A stretch of 64,000 nt of DNA from Mixophyes australis (GCA_036250195.1 JAVHZZ010000003.1:90416918-90480917), one strand, 5' to 3'; positions 12,181 to 21,745 are shown, counted from the stretch's first letter. Translations and numbers: made by a program. Notes: generated by a model from the sequence alone, not told the origin.

Positions 12181-12789
12181 TGTCGCTACCCTTCAGTTCT
12201 ACTCGTGTCTGCAGCCAGCTGATCCGCTCTCCGTGCTTCTACAGTGTTCTGCCTGTGTCAACTCGCCTGTCTGCATTGGATCAACGCTCCGCTGCTGTCT
12301 TCTCTGCCATACCACTTCTACTCTTCAGTGATCTCCAGGTGACCTGTTCAATATACTACTGCTTCCTGAGTATTGTTTCCATCGTTGCTGGTCTACCTAC
12401 CTGTGCGCTGCACCTACTTGGTTACCGCTTCCACTTCCCTGGGACTTCGCATCCTGCCGGCCTCCTGCCGCTCAGGTATCTCTGCACTAGTTTGCTGACA
12501 GCCTGCTCTTCTGAACCATGGTATGCATACTTATCATTGACTGTGCTCGTGTATTGCATAACTTGCTGGACTGAGTTGTTCTTCTCTGAAGGTGTCTATC
12601 CACTGAGACTATTGCCATCATTTGACTGTGTTACCTTGTAGTCTGGATAGTTCCTGTGACTTTGTATATTTGTGCAGTGCTGCTCACTTATTACTACTTT
12701 GTTCATATCATCGTGGGATCAAGTTCAGTGTGCCCGTGTATACTCTGCATTACAGTTATCTCCCCGTGCTCCTCCTCACATATATATTT

Positions 12790-13034
12790 CAGTGGTACAA
12801 CTTGCTAGAGGCAGACCACTGATATCTGTTTCAGTATCCTTCTATATAGCAGTGGTACAACTTGCTAACGCAGACCACTGACTTCCCGGATACCTCCACC
12901 CGGATTCCGTTCCCTCACCTAGACAGCGGTACAACTTGCTAAACGCAGACCGCTGACCCTCATCACCTCCTCGTTACTTCTGGACATTCCTCCTCACTAT
13001 AGCAGTGGTACAACTTGCTACCCGCAGACCACTG
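12790..13034 (+). repeat. four covarying hairpin repeats in the LTR
   Basis: Four copies (12790-12821, 12850-12880, 12924-12955, 13003-13034) of a motif made of a 5' arm CAGTGGT, a constant loop beginning ACAACTTGCTA, a short variable part ending CAG, and a 3' arm ACCACTG. In the third copy the 5' arm is CAGCGGT and the 3' arm ACCGCTG, so both sides of one pair changed together and pairing is kept. Text between copies is not conserved. The pattern fits selection on a folded RNA or DNA hairpin; the function is unknown. Confidence 0.8.
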
Positions 13035-13253
13035 ACTACCCTCACGTTCCCTTTGTCCATTCGGTTCCTCGTGTACTATTACATATATTTTACCAGTGCT
13101 GCTAGTCATAGACTTTCCACGAGCATTCTCTACCATCTGCTGTCTCCTGTTCCATGATCACCCCGCTACCAGAGTACCATATTACCACCTATACTGCTCT
13201 GGTAAGTCCATCACCTGGTGATCCCTGGGTAAAGACTCCTAATGCCCATGACA

Positions 13254-14189
13254 CAGCTTAACATATATTGCAATATGTGGAACTAATATTCCCTGTTTTA
13301 AATATAGAACAGTACTTATTACAGCATTAATTATGTGTTTGGGGATTGCAGAGTATCCCTGTTTTTTTGTCTATATAATATGGGCAACCCCCTCTTTCAC
13401 CCCAGTCTGTGCATGGTGAGTGCAGAGGATCTATGTCTGTTTTTGTCTATACAATGTAAGTCCCATCACTCTTGCACCGCATTCTTTACATTAATTAATT
13501 TCAACTTGTGTCAGGTGAGTCCCAGGTCTCCCATGGCTGCTAGTGCTTGGGAAAGACTTGCCTTTAAAAGGTGTGTGCAGGTAAGCCTTAAGCCCAGATA
13601 AAAAAGCATAGCATTTGATCATGTTAGGACTGACCAGATTGGGAAGATTTTGGCGTGAGTTGGTCAGCTTAACATATATTGCAATATGTGGAACTAACAT
13701 TCCCTGTTTTAAATATAGAACAGTACTTATTACAGCATTAATTATGTGTTTAGAGAGTGCAGAGTATCCCTGTTTATTTGTCTATATAATATGGGCAACC
13801 CCCTCTTGCACCCCAGTCTGTGCATGGTGAGTGCAGAGGATCTATGTCTGTTTTTGTCTATACAATGTAAGTCCCATCACTCTTGCACCCCATTCTTTAC
13901 ATTAATTAATTCCAACTTGTGTCAGGTGAGTCCCAGGTCTCCCATGGCTGCTAGTACTTGGGAAAGACTTGCCTTTATAAGCTGTGTGCAGGTAAGCCTT
14001 AAGCCCAGATAAAAAAGCATAGCATTTGATCATGTTAGGACTGACCAGATTGGGAAGACTTTGGTGTGAGTTGGTCAGCTTAACATATATTGCAATATGT
14101 GGAACTAACATTCCCTGTTTTAAATATAGAACAATACTAATTACAGCATTATTTATGTGTTTGGAGAGTGCAGAGTATCCCTGTTTTTT

Positions 14190-14195
<6 letters not shown>
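13254..14195 (+). repeat. 411-bp tandem array, forward orientation
   Basis: The landmark CTTAACATATATTGCAATATG starts at 13257, 13668 and 14079, exactly 411 bp apart. Two full units and about 115 bp of a third are present; the third ends in a (TA)n tract at 14196-14222. Copies differ by a few per cent. With 11023-11561 this is one array, interrupted by the solo LTR. One more unit lies at 20885-21310. I do not know the family; each block ends at (TA)n, so it may be a tandemly amplified part of a transposon. Confidence 0.85.
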
Positions 14196-14225
<30 letters not shown>

Positions 14226-14330
14226 AAGCCTAGCGGCGTGTGTTAGTCTGTGTGTGGAAAAAAACAAAACAAGCTGCAGCGCCACCTGCTGGGCGGAGTT
14301 ATACACTGACCTACTAAATTCTTAGCATTA

Positions 14331-14365
14331 TCTAATATATAAAAGTAAAAGCCTAGCGGCGTGTG

Positions 14366-14402
<37 letters not shown>

Positions 14403-15090
14403 AAAAATCTATTTTCTCAAAAAGGGCTCATCCAATTGACCTTAAATTTGGTATACTGACATTATTCGACAAAAAAATTAGAATAGTGAAGTCAGTTAAC
14501 TTCCATCATCCCTCCTTACCCCCCGTGGGAGGGGTAGTAAAGGCTAAATTTACGAGTTGAGGGCTCAAGTTCATTTTCGTGAGGTAATTTTACCTCATGA
14601 ACACACATGTGTAGCGGCGTGTCTTAGTGTGTGGGTGTGTGGAAAAAACTATTTTCTCAGAAAGGACTCATCCAATTGACCTGAAATTTGGTATACTGAC
14701 ATTATTTGACAAAAAAATTAGAATAGTGAAGTCAGTTAACTTCCATCATCCCCCCTTCCCCCCGTGGGAGGGGTAGTGAAGGCTAAATTTACGAGTTGAG
14801 GGCTCAAACTCATTTTCGTGTGGTAATTTTACCTCATGAACACACATGTGTAGCGGCGTGTGTTAGTGTGTGTGTGTGTGTGGAAAAAACTATTTTCTCA
14901 GAAAGGGCTCATCCAATTGACCTGAACTTTGGTATACTGACATTATTTGACAAAAAAATTAGAATAGTGAAGTCAGTTAACTACCTTCATCCCTCCTTCC
15001 CCCCGTGGGAGGGGTAGTAAAGGCTAAATTTACGAGTTGAGGGGTCAAACTCATTTTCGTGAGGTAATTTTACCTCATGAACACACATTA
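14331..15090 (+). mobile_element. non-autonomous Helitron-like DNA with repeated 5' units
   Basis: At 14331 the sequence starts TCTAATATATAAAAG just after an A, the form expected of a Helitron 5' end (TC after A) and close to the 5' end of the 47.3-49.1 kb Helitron (CTAATATATAAAAGAG). About 240 bp that follow the TAGCGGCGTGT landmark are repeated at 14354, 14612 and 14851; each copy carries a GT tract, GGAAAAA(A/T)CTATTTTCTCA, CATCCAATTGACCT and GAGGTAATTTTACCTCATG. A partial copy lies upstream at 14224-14330. The 3' end (hairpin plus CTRR) is not convincingly found, so the right limit is approximate. No protein. Confidence 0.6.
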
Positions 15091-15164
15091 AAAAGGGCGC
15101 TTGCGTCGGGAAGTAACGCTCTTCCCCTGAGGAGACCTGGGCTAGGCCCAAATGCATGACAAGA

Positions 15165-15229
15165 ACCTTTTTAAGACCGTAAGTAGCTTTATTTGACTAG
15201 AATGCATGAGTATCATGCACAGGTTAACT

Positions 15230-15264
<35 letters not shown>

Positions 15265-15594
15265 ATATCTATATAAAAAAAAGATCAAGCAAGGGGATTT
15301 ATACATGACACTCCACCACAGCCCTAGCTTCATGGGCAGGTGAAACACCCACCTTCCTTTTAAGAGGAAACTCCCATCAATGGTTCTGTTTACACTGACA
15401 CAGACACACTCTGTCTGTTTGCTGTGAAGAAGGACATTTCAAATCATGTAAGTTAACCAAACTTTAAACTGTTGTTAGTACACATAAGTCTTTACTTGGT
15501 TCATCTTCAATCTAGTTGCATTACTGCACAAATGTTTTAATCTGCTTGCATGCTTTCTCTGCATATTGCCAGCTAAATGCCTCCCATTGTTACA
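15165..15594 (-). repeat. 3' LTR, rearranged downstream of the TATA box
   Basis: Starts TGTAACAATGGGAGGCATTT on the minus strand, directly after a purine tract (complement of 15595-15607). It matches the 5' LTR through GTTTGCTGTGAAGAAGGACAT on the + strand up to the TATA box (TGTATAAAT, about 15300). Beyond that it is replaced by a (TA)n tract (15231-15261) and unrelated text with an AATAAA signal near 15190, so the true 3' end and target duplication cannot be placed. Confidence 0.65.
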
Positions 15595-15639
15595 TATCCC
15601 TCCCCCTAGCGTCTAAAAGTAGGGGGATGCGGAGTTTGC

Positions 15640-16140
15640 GAGGAGCGCATTTTTTCGTGACAATGCATCTGCATCTTTGTGCAGAATCCCAGGTCTATGT
15701 TCTATTGAGAACTTGGAAGGTTGCAGTGCAAAGAACCAGCGGGTTACTTTTGCATTTACTTCCTGGTTGTTCTGCATCCATCACAATGGTGCATGATCTG
15801 TTACTAAGGTGAATTCTCTGCATAGGAGATAATAGCACAGAGCTTCTGTAGCCCATTTTATGGTGAGACATTCTTTCTCCACGGTGGCATATTTTTGTTC
15901 CCTCGGAAGTAACTTACGACTTAGGAACAGGACAGGGTTTGCTACTATATCCTGTGACAAGACTGCACTTAAGCCAACACCAGAGGCATCATTTTGAAGG
16001 AAGAAACTCCAGGTAATGTCTGGTGCTTGTAGAACTGGAGAGGAACAAAGAGCTAACCGAAGATCAGACCAGGCGGCTTCTGAGTCAGACCAGGTTAATC
16101 TAACTGGACAACTTTTTTTTAACATGCCCGTAAGTGGAGC
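15640..16140 (-). pseudogene. gypsy RNase H domain
   Basis: Open from 16125 to 15781 and then broken. It carries a tether-like segment followed by NDASGVGLSAVLSQ (first catalytic aspartate), SRKLLPREQKYATVEKECL (glutamate region) and a TDHAPL box (second aspartate). It degrades the RNA strand of the RNA/DNA hybrid during reverse transcription in active elements. Beyond 15781 stops interrupt the typical C-terminal part. It directly follows RT, as in all gypsy elements. Confidence 0.85.
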
Positions 16141-16179
16141 AGCTCTAGTGGTGAAGTGGTTTACGTACTGCCTGTAGTA

Positions 16180-17000
16180 ACCTACTAAGCTTAGAAAGGT
16201 TCATAACTGCGATTCTTTTTTTGGTCTTGCCCAATTATTGACTGCCTCCACCTTGTCTAGCTGGGGTTTTACACGCCCTCGCCCAACAACGTACCCCAAA
16301 TACTCGGCTTCTCTCATGGCTATGGCACATTTCTCTGGGTTAGCTGTTTGTCCTGCAGACCTTAATTAAGCTAAGACCACCTCGACTTTGGCTGGATGTG
16401 ATCCCCAGTCTGGGGTATAAATCTTTATATCGTCCAAATAAGTGGCTGCATAAGCTGTGTGAGGTTGCAGCAATTTTTTCATGGCCCTTTGGAAGTTGGC
16501 AGGTGCCCCATGCAACCCAAAGGGTAGGACATTATATAGAAAGAGACCATATGGGGTGGAAAATGCAGTCTTTGGCTTGGCCATGGAAGTCAGGGGGGCT
16601 TGCCAAATAACCCTTTGTTATATCAAGAGTTTCTACCAGTTCATCCACACATGGCATTGGATAGGTATCGAACTGGGAAACACTGTTTCAGCGCCTAAAA
16701 TCATTGCAGAACCTAATTGTCCCATTCGGTTTCAGAACAAGCACAAAAGAACTATTCAACTCACTGGTGGACTCTTCAATCACATCTACCTGGAGCATTT
16801 TCTCGATCTCCTTTCTCACGTCCACCCATTTGGCCTCGGAAATGCGATACAACTTCTGTTTTACAATGACTCCTGGCGGAGTGACAATGTCATGTTCGAT
16901 TAAGGTAGTGTGCCCCGAAATGGAAGAGAAGACATCCCTGTTATGGTGAATTATTTCTTCAGTCTGTTGTCTCTGCTTAATAGACAAAGCTGGCTCTATG
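16180..17000 (-). pseudogene. gypsy reverse transcriptase
   Basis: The N-terminal part is the end of the 17440-16688 frame (residues 155-250: a SSFVLVLKPNGTIRFCNDFR motif, which corresponds to the usual P-V-V-L-V-x-K-x-D-G motif of gypsy RT). The core continues at 16584-16366 with STPYGLFLYNVLPFGLHGAP and the catalytic box YLDD (about 16440-16429). A frameshift separates the two near 16600-16690, and further stops follow. The substrate would be the element's own RNA in virus-like particles. The sequence is gypsy-like, not copia-like, although it lies downstream of integrase. Confidence 0.9.
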
Positions 17001-17039
17001 GGAACTTCAGACTTTTCAATGGCAGTACTCACTACCCGA

Positions 17040-18255
17040 GGAGAGGTTTCCTCATCATTATAAGGTATAAGGAGATTAACATGGTATATTTTTTTCCCCC
17101 TTCTCCTACCTAACTGGCGGACCCTGTAATTGACAGGACTGACAGTCTCTAAAACCTGATATAGACCCTGCCAATGGTCGAAAAGTTTGCTTTCCTGGGT
17201 AGGAACCAGGACTAGAACCTTGTCCCCAGGCTTGAAAGATCGAACAATAACACTTTTGTCATAACTTTTCTTCTGTCGTTCCTGAGTCTCTTTTACATGT
17301 TGTTGTACAATGGGCCCTATCTTTCCTTGCCTATTATACATTTGGGACACTAATTGTACCTGATTTGGCTCCCTGGGACCTTGCTGCTCCGACCCTTCCT
17401 TTAACATATCCAAGATAACCCTGGGCTGTCTCCCAAACAATAACTCAAAGAGACTAAACCCTGTTGAAGCTTGAGGTACCTCACGGATGGTAAATCAAAT
17501 AGGGAATTAGAGTGACCCAATCTTTTTTCTCTTGAGCCACGGCTTTCCTGAGCATGTGCTTTAATGTGCAGTTAAAGCGTTCCACCAAGCCGTCTGTTTG
17601 TGGATGGTACACGGAGGTGTGAAGCGCCCTCACCCCTAACAACTTGCATATGTCCTTCATCAGTTTTGACATGAACGGGGTGCCCTGGTCTGTGAGAATT
17701 TCCTTTGGTATTCCCAAGCGTGTAAACATCAATACAAGTTCTCTAGCTATGGTGCTGGACTTTATGTTCCATAGGGTATTTGCCTCTGGATATCTGGTTG
17801 CATAGTCAAGCACCACTAGTATATACTGTTGCCCATGTGTGGATTTTTCCAGTGGCCCCACAAGATCCATGGCTATCCGTTCAAAGGGAACTTGTACTAT
17901 TGTATTAGAATGAGAGGTTCCCTGTACATGGGTTTGGGACATGTTCTCTGACAAATGGGACAGATACAGCAATACTTTTTCACTGCCATGTGTACACCAG
18001 GCCAGTAAAACCTAAGCAGAACTCGTTCCCATGTTTTGTCCTCCCCCAGGTGTCCCCCACAGACATTTGTGTGTGTGCTGCTTTTAACACTAGGGTTACA
18101 TGGACCTGAAGAACCATTAATTGTTCTACTTTTTCACCCTGTACAATAGCAACTCTATACATAAAAAAATTTTGGACAATAAAATATGGTATACCTTCTG
18201 CAGGTTGGGTGGCTACCCCATTCACCGCAGTCAAACTTTTAAAAGCATGTTTCAA
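17040..18255 (-). pseudogene. gypsy integrase upstream of RT
   Basis: Three parts in order. 18255-17980: N-terminal block containing AAHTQ. 17972-17481: catalytic core with D36 (MDLVGPL), D95 (LTDQGTPF) and E131 (LVERFN); 35 residues separate the second D from E, as in retroviral-type integrases. A zinc-binding CPIC motif lies just before, near 17960. 17440-about 17050: C-terminal part with KPGDKVLVL and a WQGLYQV...NYRV segment resembling the GPY/F module, ending HVNLLIPY. The protein joins element cDNA to host DNA. Frames are broken at about 17975 and 17450-17480. It lies 5' of RT, the unusual order described for Gmr1-like elements. Confidence 0.9.
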
Positions 18256-18288
18256 AGAGGCATCATTAAGTTGGTCCCAAGCAAAGTC

Positions 18289-18868
18289 CTACAGAGGAAA
18301 CAAAATTGGTATTGCGGACCAGTCCGTTTCCTCACTGAGAGGCGGGGTGGGCTCATCCGCGACATCACCAGCTAGTGCTAGTTTGGACTGTCCATGCTTC
18401 CCCGCAGGTGAATGCTTTTGTGGAACTCCTGCTGTGACTCCCAGGATGGCATTCTGGTTTGGCAGTTCCCAAAGATCAAGGTCCAGATGTTGTGGATTTT
18501 TAGGCGGCTCCTTTAAAACCGGGCTTACAATCGTTGCATCAGTTGCCGGCATGTCTGGCTGGACCCGCTCACTGAGGACCTCATTAAACAGTGGGAAGTT
18601 TTGCCCCAAAATGAGTGGATATGGGAGTTTAGGTGCTATGGCAGCTACCACCATAACAGTTTGGTTTTTGAGTGTGCCTGGTAGAAGTGTTCTTTCATAC
18701 TCCTCAGTCATCCCATGTACGCAAAGGACCTTCAACCGAGTAGTTATGGCTTCGGGTAAGAGCTGGAAATCAACGAAAGTTCACACCCAGAGACAACAAA
18801 GGCCAGGACAAGGTTTTAGTTGATTAGCACTGTCACCCGGAACAAACATGGACTTCCTGATGTGGGAC
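18289..18868 (-). pseudogene. gypsy aspartic protease region
   Basis: Follows the gag knuckle. Near 18785-18805 the minus strand encodes LAFVVSGCELSLIS, which looks like the protease active-site loop with the catalytic aspartate of D-S-G replaced by valine. The frame resumes at 18735-18289 with a flap-like region and PYPLILGQNFPLF, which matches the conserved I-L-G-x-D/N-F-P-L-F block at the protease C-terminus. The rest is a low-similarity linker before integrase. Active proteins of this type cut the Gag-Pol precursor; this copy cannot. Confidence 0.7.
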
Positions 18869-20113
18869 TCATGGTAAAACAGCTTGGGAAGCAGGCCCAA
18901 TATGTGCCACGAAGCAGTTCATGGGTTCCAGTAGTTTAGGACACTCTGACTTGAAATGGCCTGGCTTACCACATTTGAAGCACTTCAAATTAGACACATT
19001 TGTAACTGGTCCTCTGTGCATAGCAGTTTTACCATTGAGCCCTGTAGCAAGGATTGTCAAACCTGGCTTTTGGCGGGGCATCGGCTTTGGCACGATAGCA
19101 GGTTCTTTAGTCATTTGCTGTAGTGCACAAAACCTCTCTACCACTGTGGCAAGCTATTCATAAGTTTGTGGGTCTGATTGAGGCACAGGGCCGGATTAAC
19201 CCTAGGGCTAACTGGGCTATAGCCCAGGGGCCTCGGGCATCCAGGGGGCCCTTCAAAGTCCTCAGCAGCATTATTGATCAGTCCGGGGGCGGGGGCGCCC
19301 CCAGCACGATTAATGCTGCTGAGCACTGTCAGTGCAGTCATCCGTCCCCGACACCGCTCAGTAATCTGCTTACTGAGATCTCGCGAGAGTTCGTGAACTC
19401 TTGCTAGATCTCCTCAGTAAGGAGCTTACAGCGCGCCGTGGAAGGAGGACTGCACTGACAGGTAAGTGCTTTGGGGGGGGCCTCACAGGGGGGTGGCTGG
19501 CGGCTCACATTGGGGGCCTCACAGGGGCATAGAGGCCCCTTAGCCCAGGGGCCTCCATTCCCTTAATCCGGCCCTGTTGAGGCACCCACCTTTGCAGATC
19601 GCAATTCAGCCCCTGGACGCAGTGATCTATCGCCAGAACTTCATTTATCCGAGAAGGCGAATTCTTCACAGGCTGCAGCCATTTCTTTAAAATTTTAGAA
19701 AGCTCAGCCAATTGCGCTCTGAACGGTTTATCCTTATCATAGCTTCATTGGTAATAGCGCTGGGCTCGGCCTGGTCCGGAAACCCCAATGCGAGCCAATA
19801 TCTCAGACTTTAAATGCAAATAATCAGAGGCCCGATCCTCTTCTAAATCCATATAAGCTGGCTGAGCTTCAATAGTCAGTTATGGTGCCAGCCTCTCAGC
19901 AAAATCTTCAGGACGCCATTTTGCCCTTTGTGCAAGTCTTTCAAAGGACACCAGATATGCTTCTACGTCGTTAAATGGCGACATTTTCTGCAGAGCCGGA
20001 CCAGGTGGTTCATTTCTGTCATGCCTCACCTGGCTTAACTCTTCCCTTAAGAGCCTTGTGTTTTCCACCTGTGCCTCGGTGACTCGCAGCATCTGGGCTT
20101 GCTGCTCTTGCAT
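18869..20113 (-). pseudogene. gypsy gag with CCHC knuckle
   Basis: The N-terminal piece (20113-19880) begins MQEQQAQML and is coiled-coil-like, followed by PPGPALQKMSPFNDVEAYLVSFERLA, which resembles the start of a capsid domain (SCAN-like in vertebrate relatives). A middle piece (about 19711-19585) is capsid-like. The C-terminal piece (19177-18869) holds C-F-K-C-G-K-P-G-H-F-K-S-E-C (CX2CX4HX4C). The hAT MITE at 19186-19576 splits capsid from knuckle. Several frameshifts are present. Confidence 0.8.
19186..19576. mobile_element. hAT MITE in gag with 8-bp duplication TTGAGGCA
   Basis: 391 bp with terminal inverted repeats CAGGGCCGGATTAA...TTAATCCGGCCCTG and a perfect 8-bp target duplication TTGAGGCA (19178-19185, 19577-19584). 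An 8-bp duplication and CAGGG ends are typical of hAT transposons. Subterminal blocks GCCCAGGGGCCTC and GAGGCCCCTTAGCCCAGGGG are also inverted copies. No transposase. It inserted after the gypsy element and splits its gag. Confidence 0.95.
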
Positions 20114-20131
20114 CCCACTTCAGACACTGCT

Positions 20132-20621
20132 TGTGGAAAGAGCCAGCTACTGCTGAAGCACATGCGAACAACTTCTTCTTTTTTATGCAGTTTTAATGTC
20201 AGGATGGTAAATGTATTTGACACCATACAGATTTCACACTGTTTCCTTGAGACCCTAAATGCTAGCTAGACAAAGACCAGCTCTCTTCCCCAGTGTTGGT
20301 CTCCCTGAACAATGAAACAAGCAAGGTTTTATATATGACACTCTTCCCACAGCCCTAGCTTGATAGGCAGGTGACACATGCACCTTTCCTTTAAGAGAAA
20401 ATCCCATCAATGGTTCTGCTTGCAATGACATAGACACACCCTGTCTGTTTGCTGTGAAGAAGGACATTACATACCTTTAAGTTAACCAAACTTAAAACTA
20501 TTGCTTGTCACACATAAGTCTTTACCTGGTTTATCTTCATTCTAGGTGCATTACTGCACAAAAGGTTTACTCTGCTTGCATGCTTTCTCTGCATATTGCC
20601 AGCTAAATGCCTCCCTTTGTT

Positions 20622-20624
<3 letters not shown>
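20132..20624 (-). repeat. 5' LTR of the Gmr1-like element
   Basis: Minus strand, from TGTAACAAAGGGAGGCATTT (20624) to CTTTCCACA (20132). It contains a TATA box (CATATATAAAACC, about 20325). The end at 20132 is inferred by alignment with the first gypsy element; an alternative end CCTGACA at 20197 is possible. The outer flank is a (TA)n tract (20625-20669), so the target was probably AT-rich and no duplication can be read. Confidence 0.75.
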
Positions 20625-20673
<49 letters not shown>

Positions 20674-20689
20674 TAGTATTCAGGTGCTT

Positions 20690-20836
20690 GGCACTCATAA
20701 ATAGCATGTGTACATTACCCTGTTGCTTTCCTTGTTGTCCCTTGAGGAAGGTGCTATACTGAAACGGAGTAGATTAAATACACCCTTTTGATACAAACTA
20801 CAATTTGTCTTAACTCCTTGAGTGCTGCCTCACCTG

Positions 20837-20838
<2 letters not shown>
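20690..20838 (+). mobile_element. Penelope-like 3' tail, probable
   Basis: Contains CTTGAGGAAGGTGCTATACTG followed by AAACGGAG, the layout of the degenerate hammerhead-like segment (C-U-G-A-x-G-A ... G-A-A-A-C-G) near the ends of Penelope-like elements, and finishes CTTGAGTGCTGCCTCACCTGG at a (TA)n tract. No protein remains. Identification is by resemblance only. Confidence 0.4.
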
Positions 20839-20884
<46 letters not shown>

Positions 20885-20889
<5 letters not shown>

Positions 20890-21310
20890 CAAAAACAGAC
20901 ATAAATCCTCTGCACTCACCATGTACAGACTGGGGTGCAAGAGGGGGTTGCCCACATTTTATAGACAAGAAAACAGGGATACTCTGCACTCTCCAAACAC
21001 ACAATCAATGCTATACCAAGTACTGTTCTATATTAAAAACAGGGAATGTTAGTTCCACATATTGCAATATATGTTAAGCTGACCAACTGACGCCAAAGTC
21101 TTCCCATTCTGGTCAGTCCTAACATGATCAAATGCTATGCTATTTTATCTGGGCTTAAGGCTTACCTGCACACTGCTTTTAAAGGCAAGACTTTCCCAAG
21201 CACTAGCAGCCATGGGACACCTGGGACTCACCTGACACAAGTTGGAATTAATACATGTAAAGAATGTAGAAAATGGGGTGCAAGAGTCATAGGACTTACA
21301 TTGTATAAAC
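20885..21310 (-). repeat. single copy of the 411-bp repeat unit
   Basis: Reverse-orientation copy of the unit seen at 11.0-14.2 kb, with the same landmarks (CTCTGCACTC, ATTGCAATATATGTTAAGCTG, ATGATCAAATGCTATGC). It is preceded by a (TA)n tract at 20839-20884, as is the copy at 11023. It lies about 6.7 kb from the main array. Confidence 0.8.
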
Positions 21311-21329
21311 AAAAACAGACATAAATCCC

Positions 21330-21745
21330 CTGCCATAATGATATGCCAATCCCAGGCTGTTCAGTGCTGTGCTGGATTCCCTAGTGAGTGGGGTCTGCAA
21401 AGAAAAACGTGTGGGCCCCCTCTCTAGGAATAACCAGCCCAGTGCTGAAAGCACTAAGACTCTTCCTACACCCCTGGGCAGTGACTGTAGGATAAGATTG
21501 GCGATTATAATGTAAAAAAAAACACCTGACACCATTTTGTTTTGTGGAGCTACAAGTCACAGCCATGCCAGGGTGCTATAAGCAGTGTAGACATGCTGAT
21601 GCTTCTATAACTACAAGCACCAGCCTACCTATGACAGCCAGGTCATGCTGGCACTTGGAGAACCAAAAATGCCAACATGGCCTGCCACCATGGTTAGCGG
21701 AGACCTGTAGTTCCACAAAACAAAACGTTAAAAAACCACAACACC
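21330..21745. repeat. short inverted-repeat element, unassigned
   Basis: The left part has TTTTGTTTTGTGGAGCTACAAGT (21535-21557) and the right part ACTTGTAG-like text ending CTGTAGTTCCACAAAAC (about 21706-21722), so the ends of the 21535-21722 segment are inverted copies. This suggests a small non-autonomous DNA transposon. No target duplication was confirmed. Confidence 0.45.

Larger units (their letters stand above)
11562..13253. mobile_element. 1.69-kb solo LTR with 5-bp duplication CAGCT
   Basis: Starts TGTCACTCACC, ends GCCCATGACA, and is flanked by CAGCT at 11557-11561 and 13254-13258, so the ends are defined to the base. The host sequence before insertion is the 411-bp unit (GGTCAGCTTAACATAT), which is intact in the neighbouring units at 13668 and 14079. 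A CCCTATTTAAAGC TATA-like box lies near 11707. Inside are about four copies of an 80-bp unit (11815-12180) and four copies of a hairpin motif (12790-13034). No open frame looks real. The TATA-like box and repeat orientation suggest the element reads on +. The length is large for a gypsy-type LTR, and part of it comes from the internal repeats. Confidence 0.85.
15165..20624 (-). mobile_element. Gmr1-like Ty3/gypsy retrotransposon, integrase before RT
   Basis: A 5.4-kb LTR element on the minus strand. Reading 5' to 3' (decreasing coordinates): 5' LTR 20624-20132, gag with CCHC knuckle 20113-18869, protease-like region 18868-18289, integrase about 18255-17040, reverse transcriptase about 17000-16180, RNase H about 16140-15640, a purine-rich tract at 15595-15607, and a 3' LTR from 15594. 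RT and integrase sequences are of the gypsy type, yet integrase precedes RT as in Ty1/copia. That order is known for the Gmr1 group of deuterostome gypsy elements (named from Atlantic cod). One open frame, 17440-16688, runs from the integrase C-terminus into RT, so the order is not an assembly or rearrangement artefact. Many stops and frameshifts make it inactive. A hAT MITE is inserted in gag. Confidence 0.85.

Noticed and set aside
12171..12641. 156-codon open frame (+)
   Set aside because: It lies entirely inside a solo LTR with tandem repeats and no protein motif; long frames are expected in such pyrimidine-rich, stop-poor DNA.
15090..15140. Helitron 3' end (GGGAAG...CTTCCC hairpin followed by GGGCTAGG)
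   Set aside because: The distance from hairpin to CTAG is too long and the next base is G, not T; not accepted as a terminus.
18209..18823. 204-codon open frame (+)
   Set aside because: Antisense to the gypsy protease region; no motif of its own.
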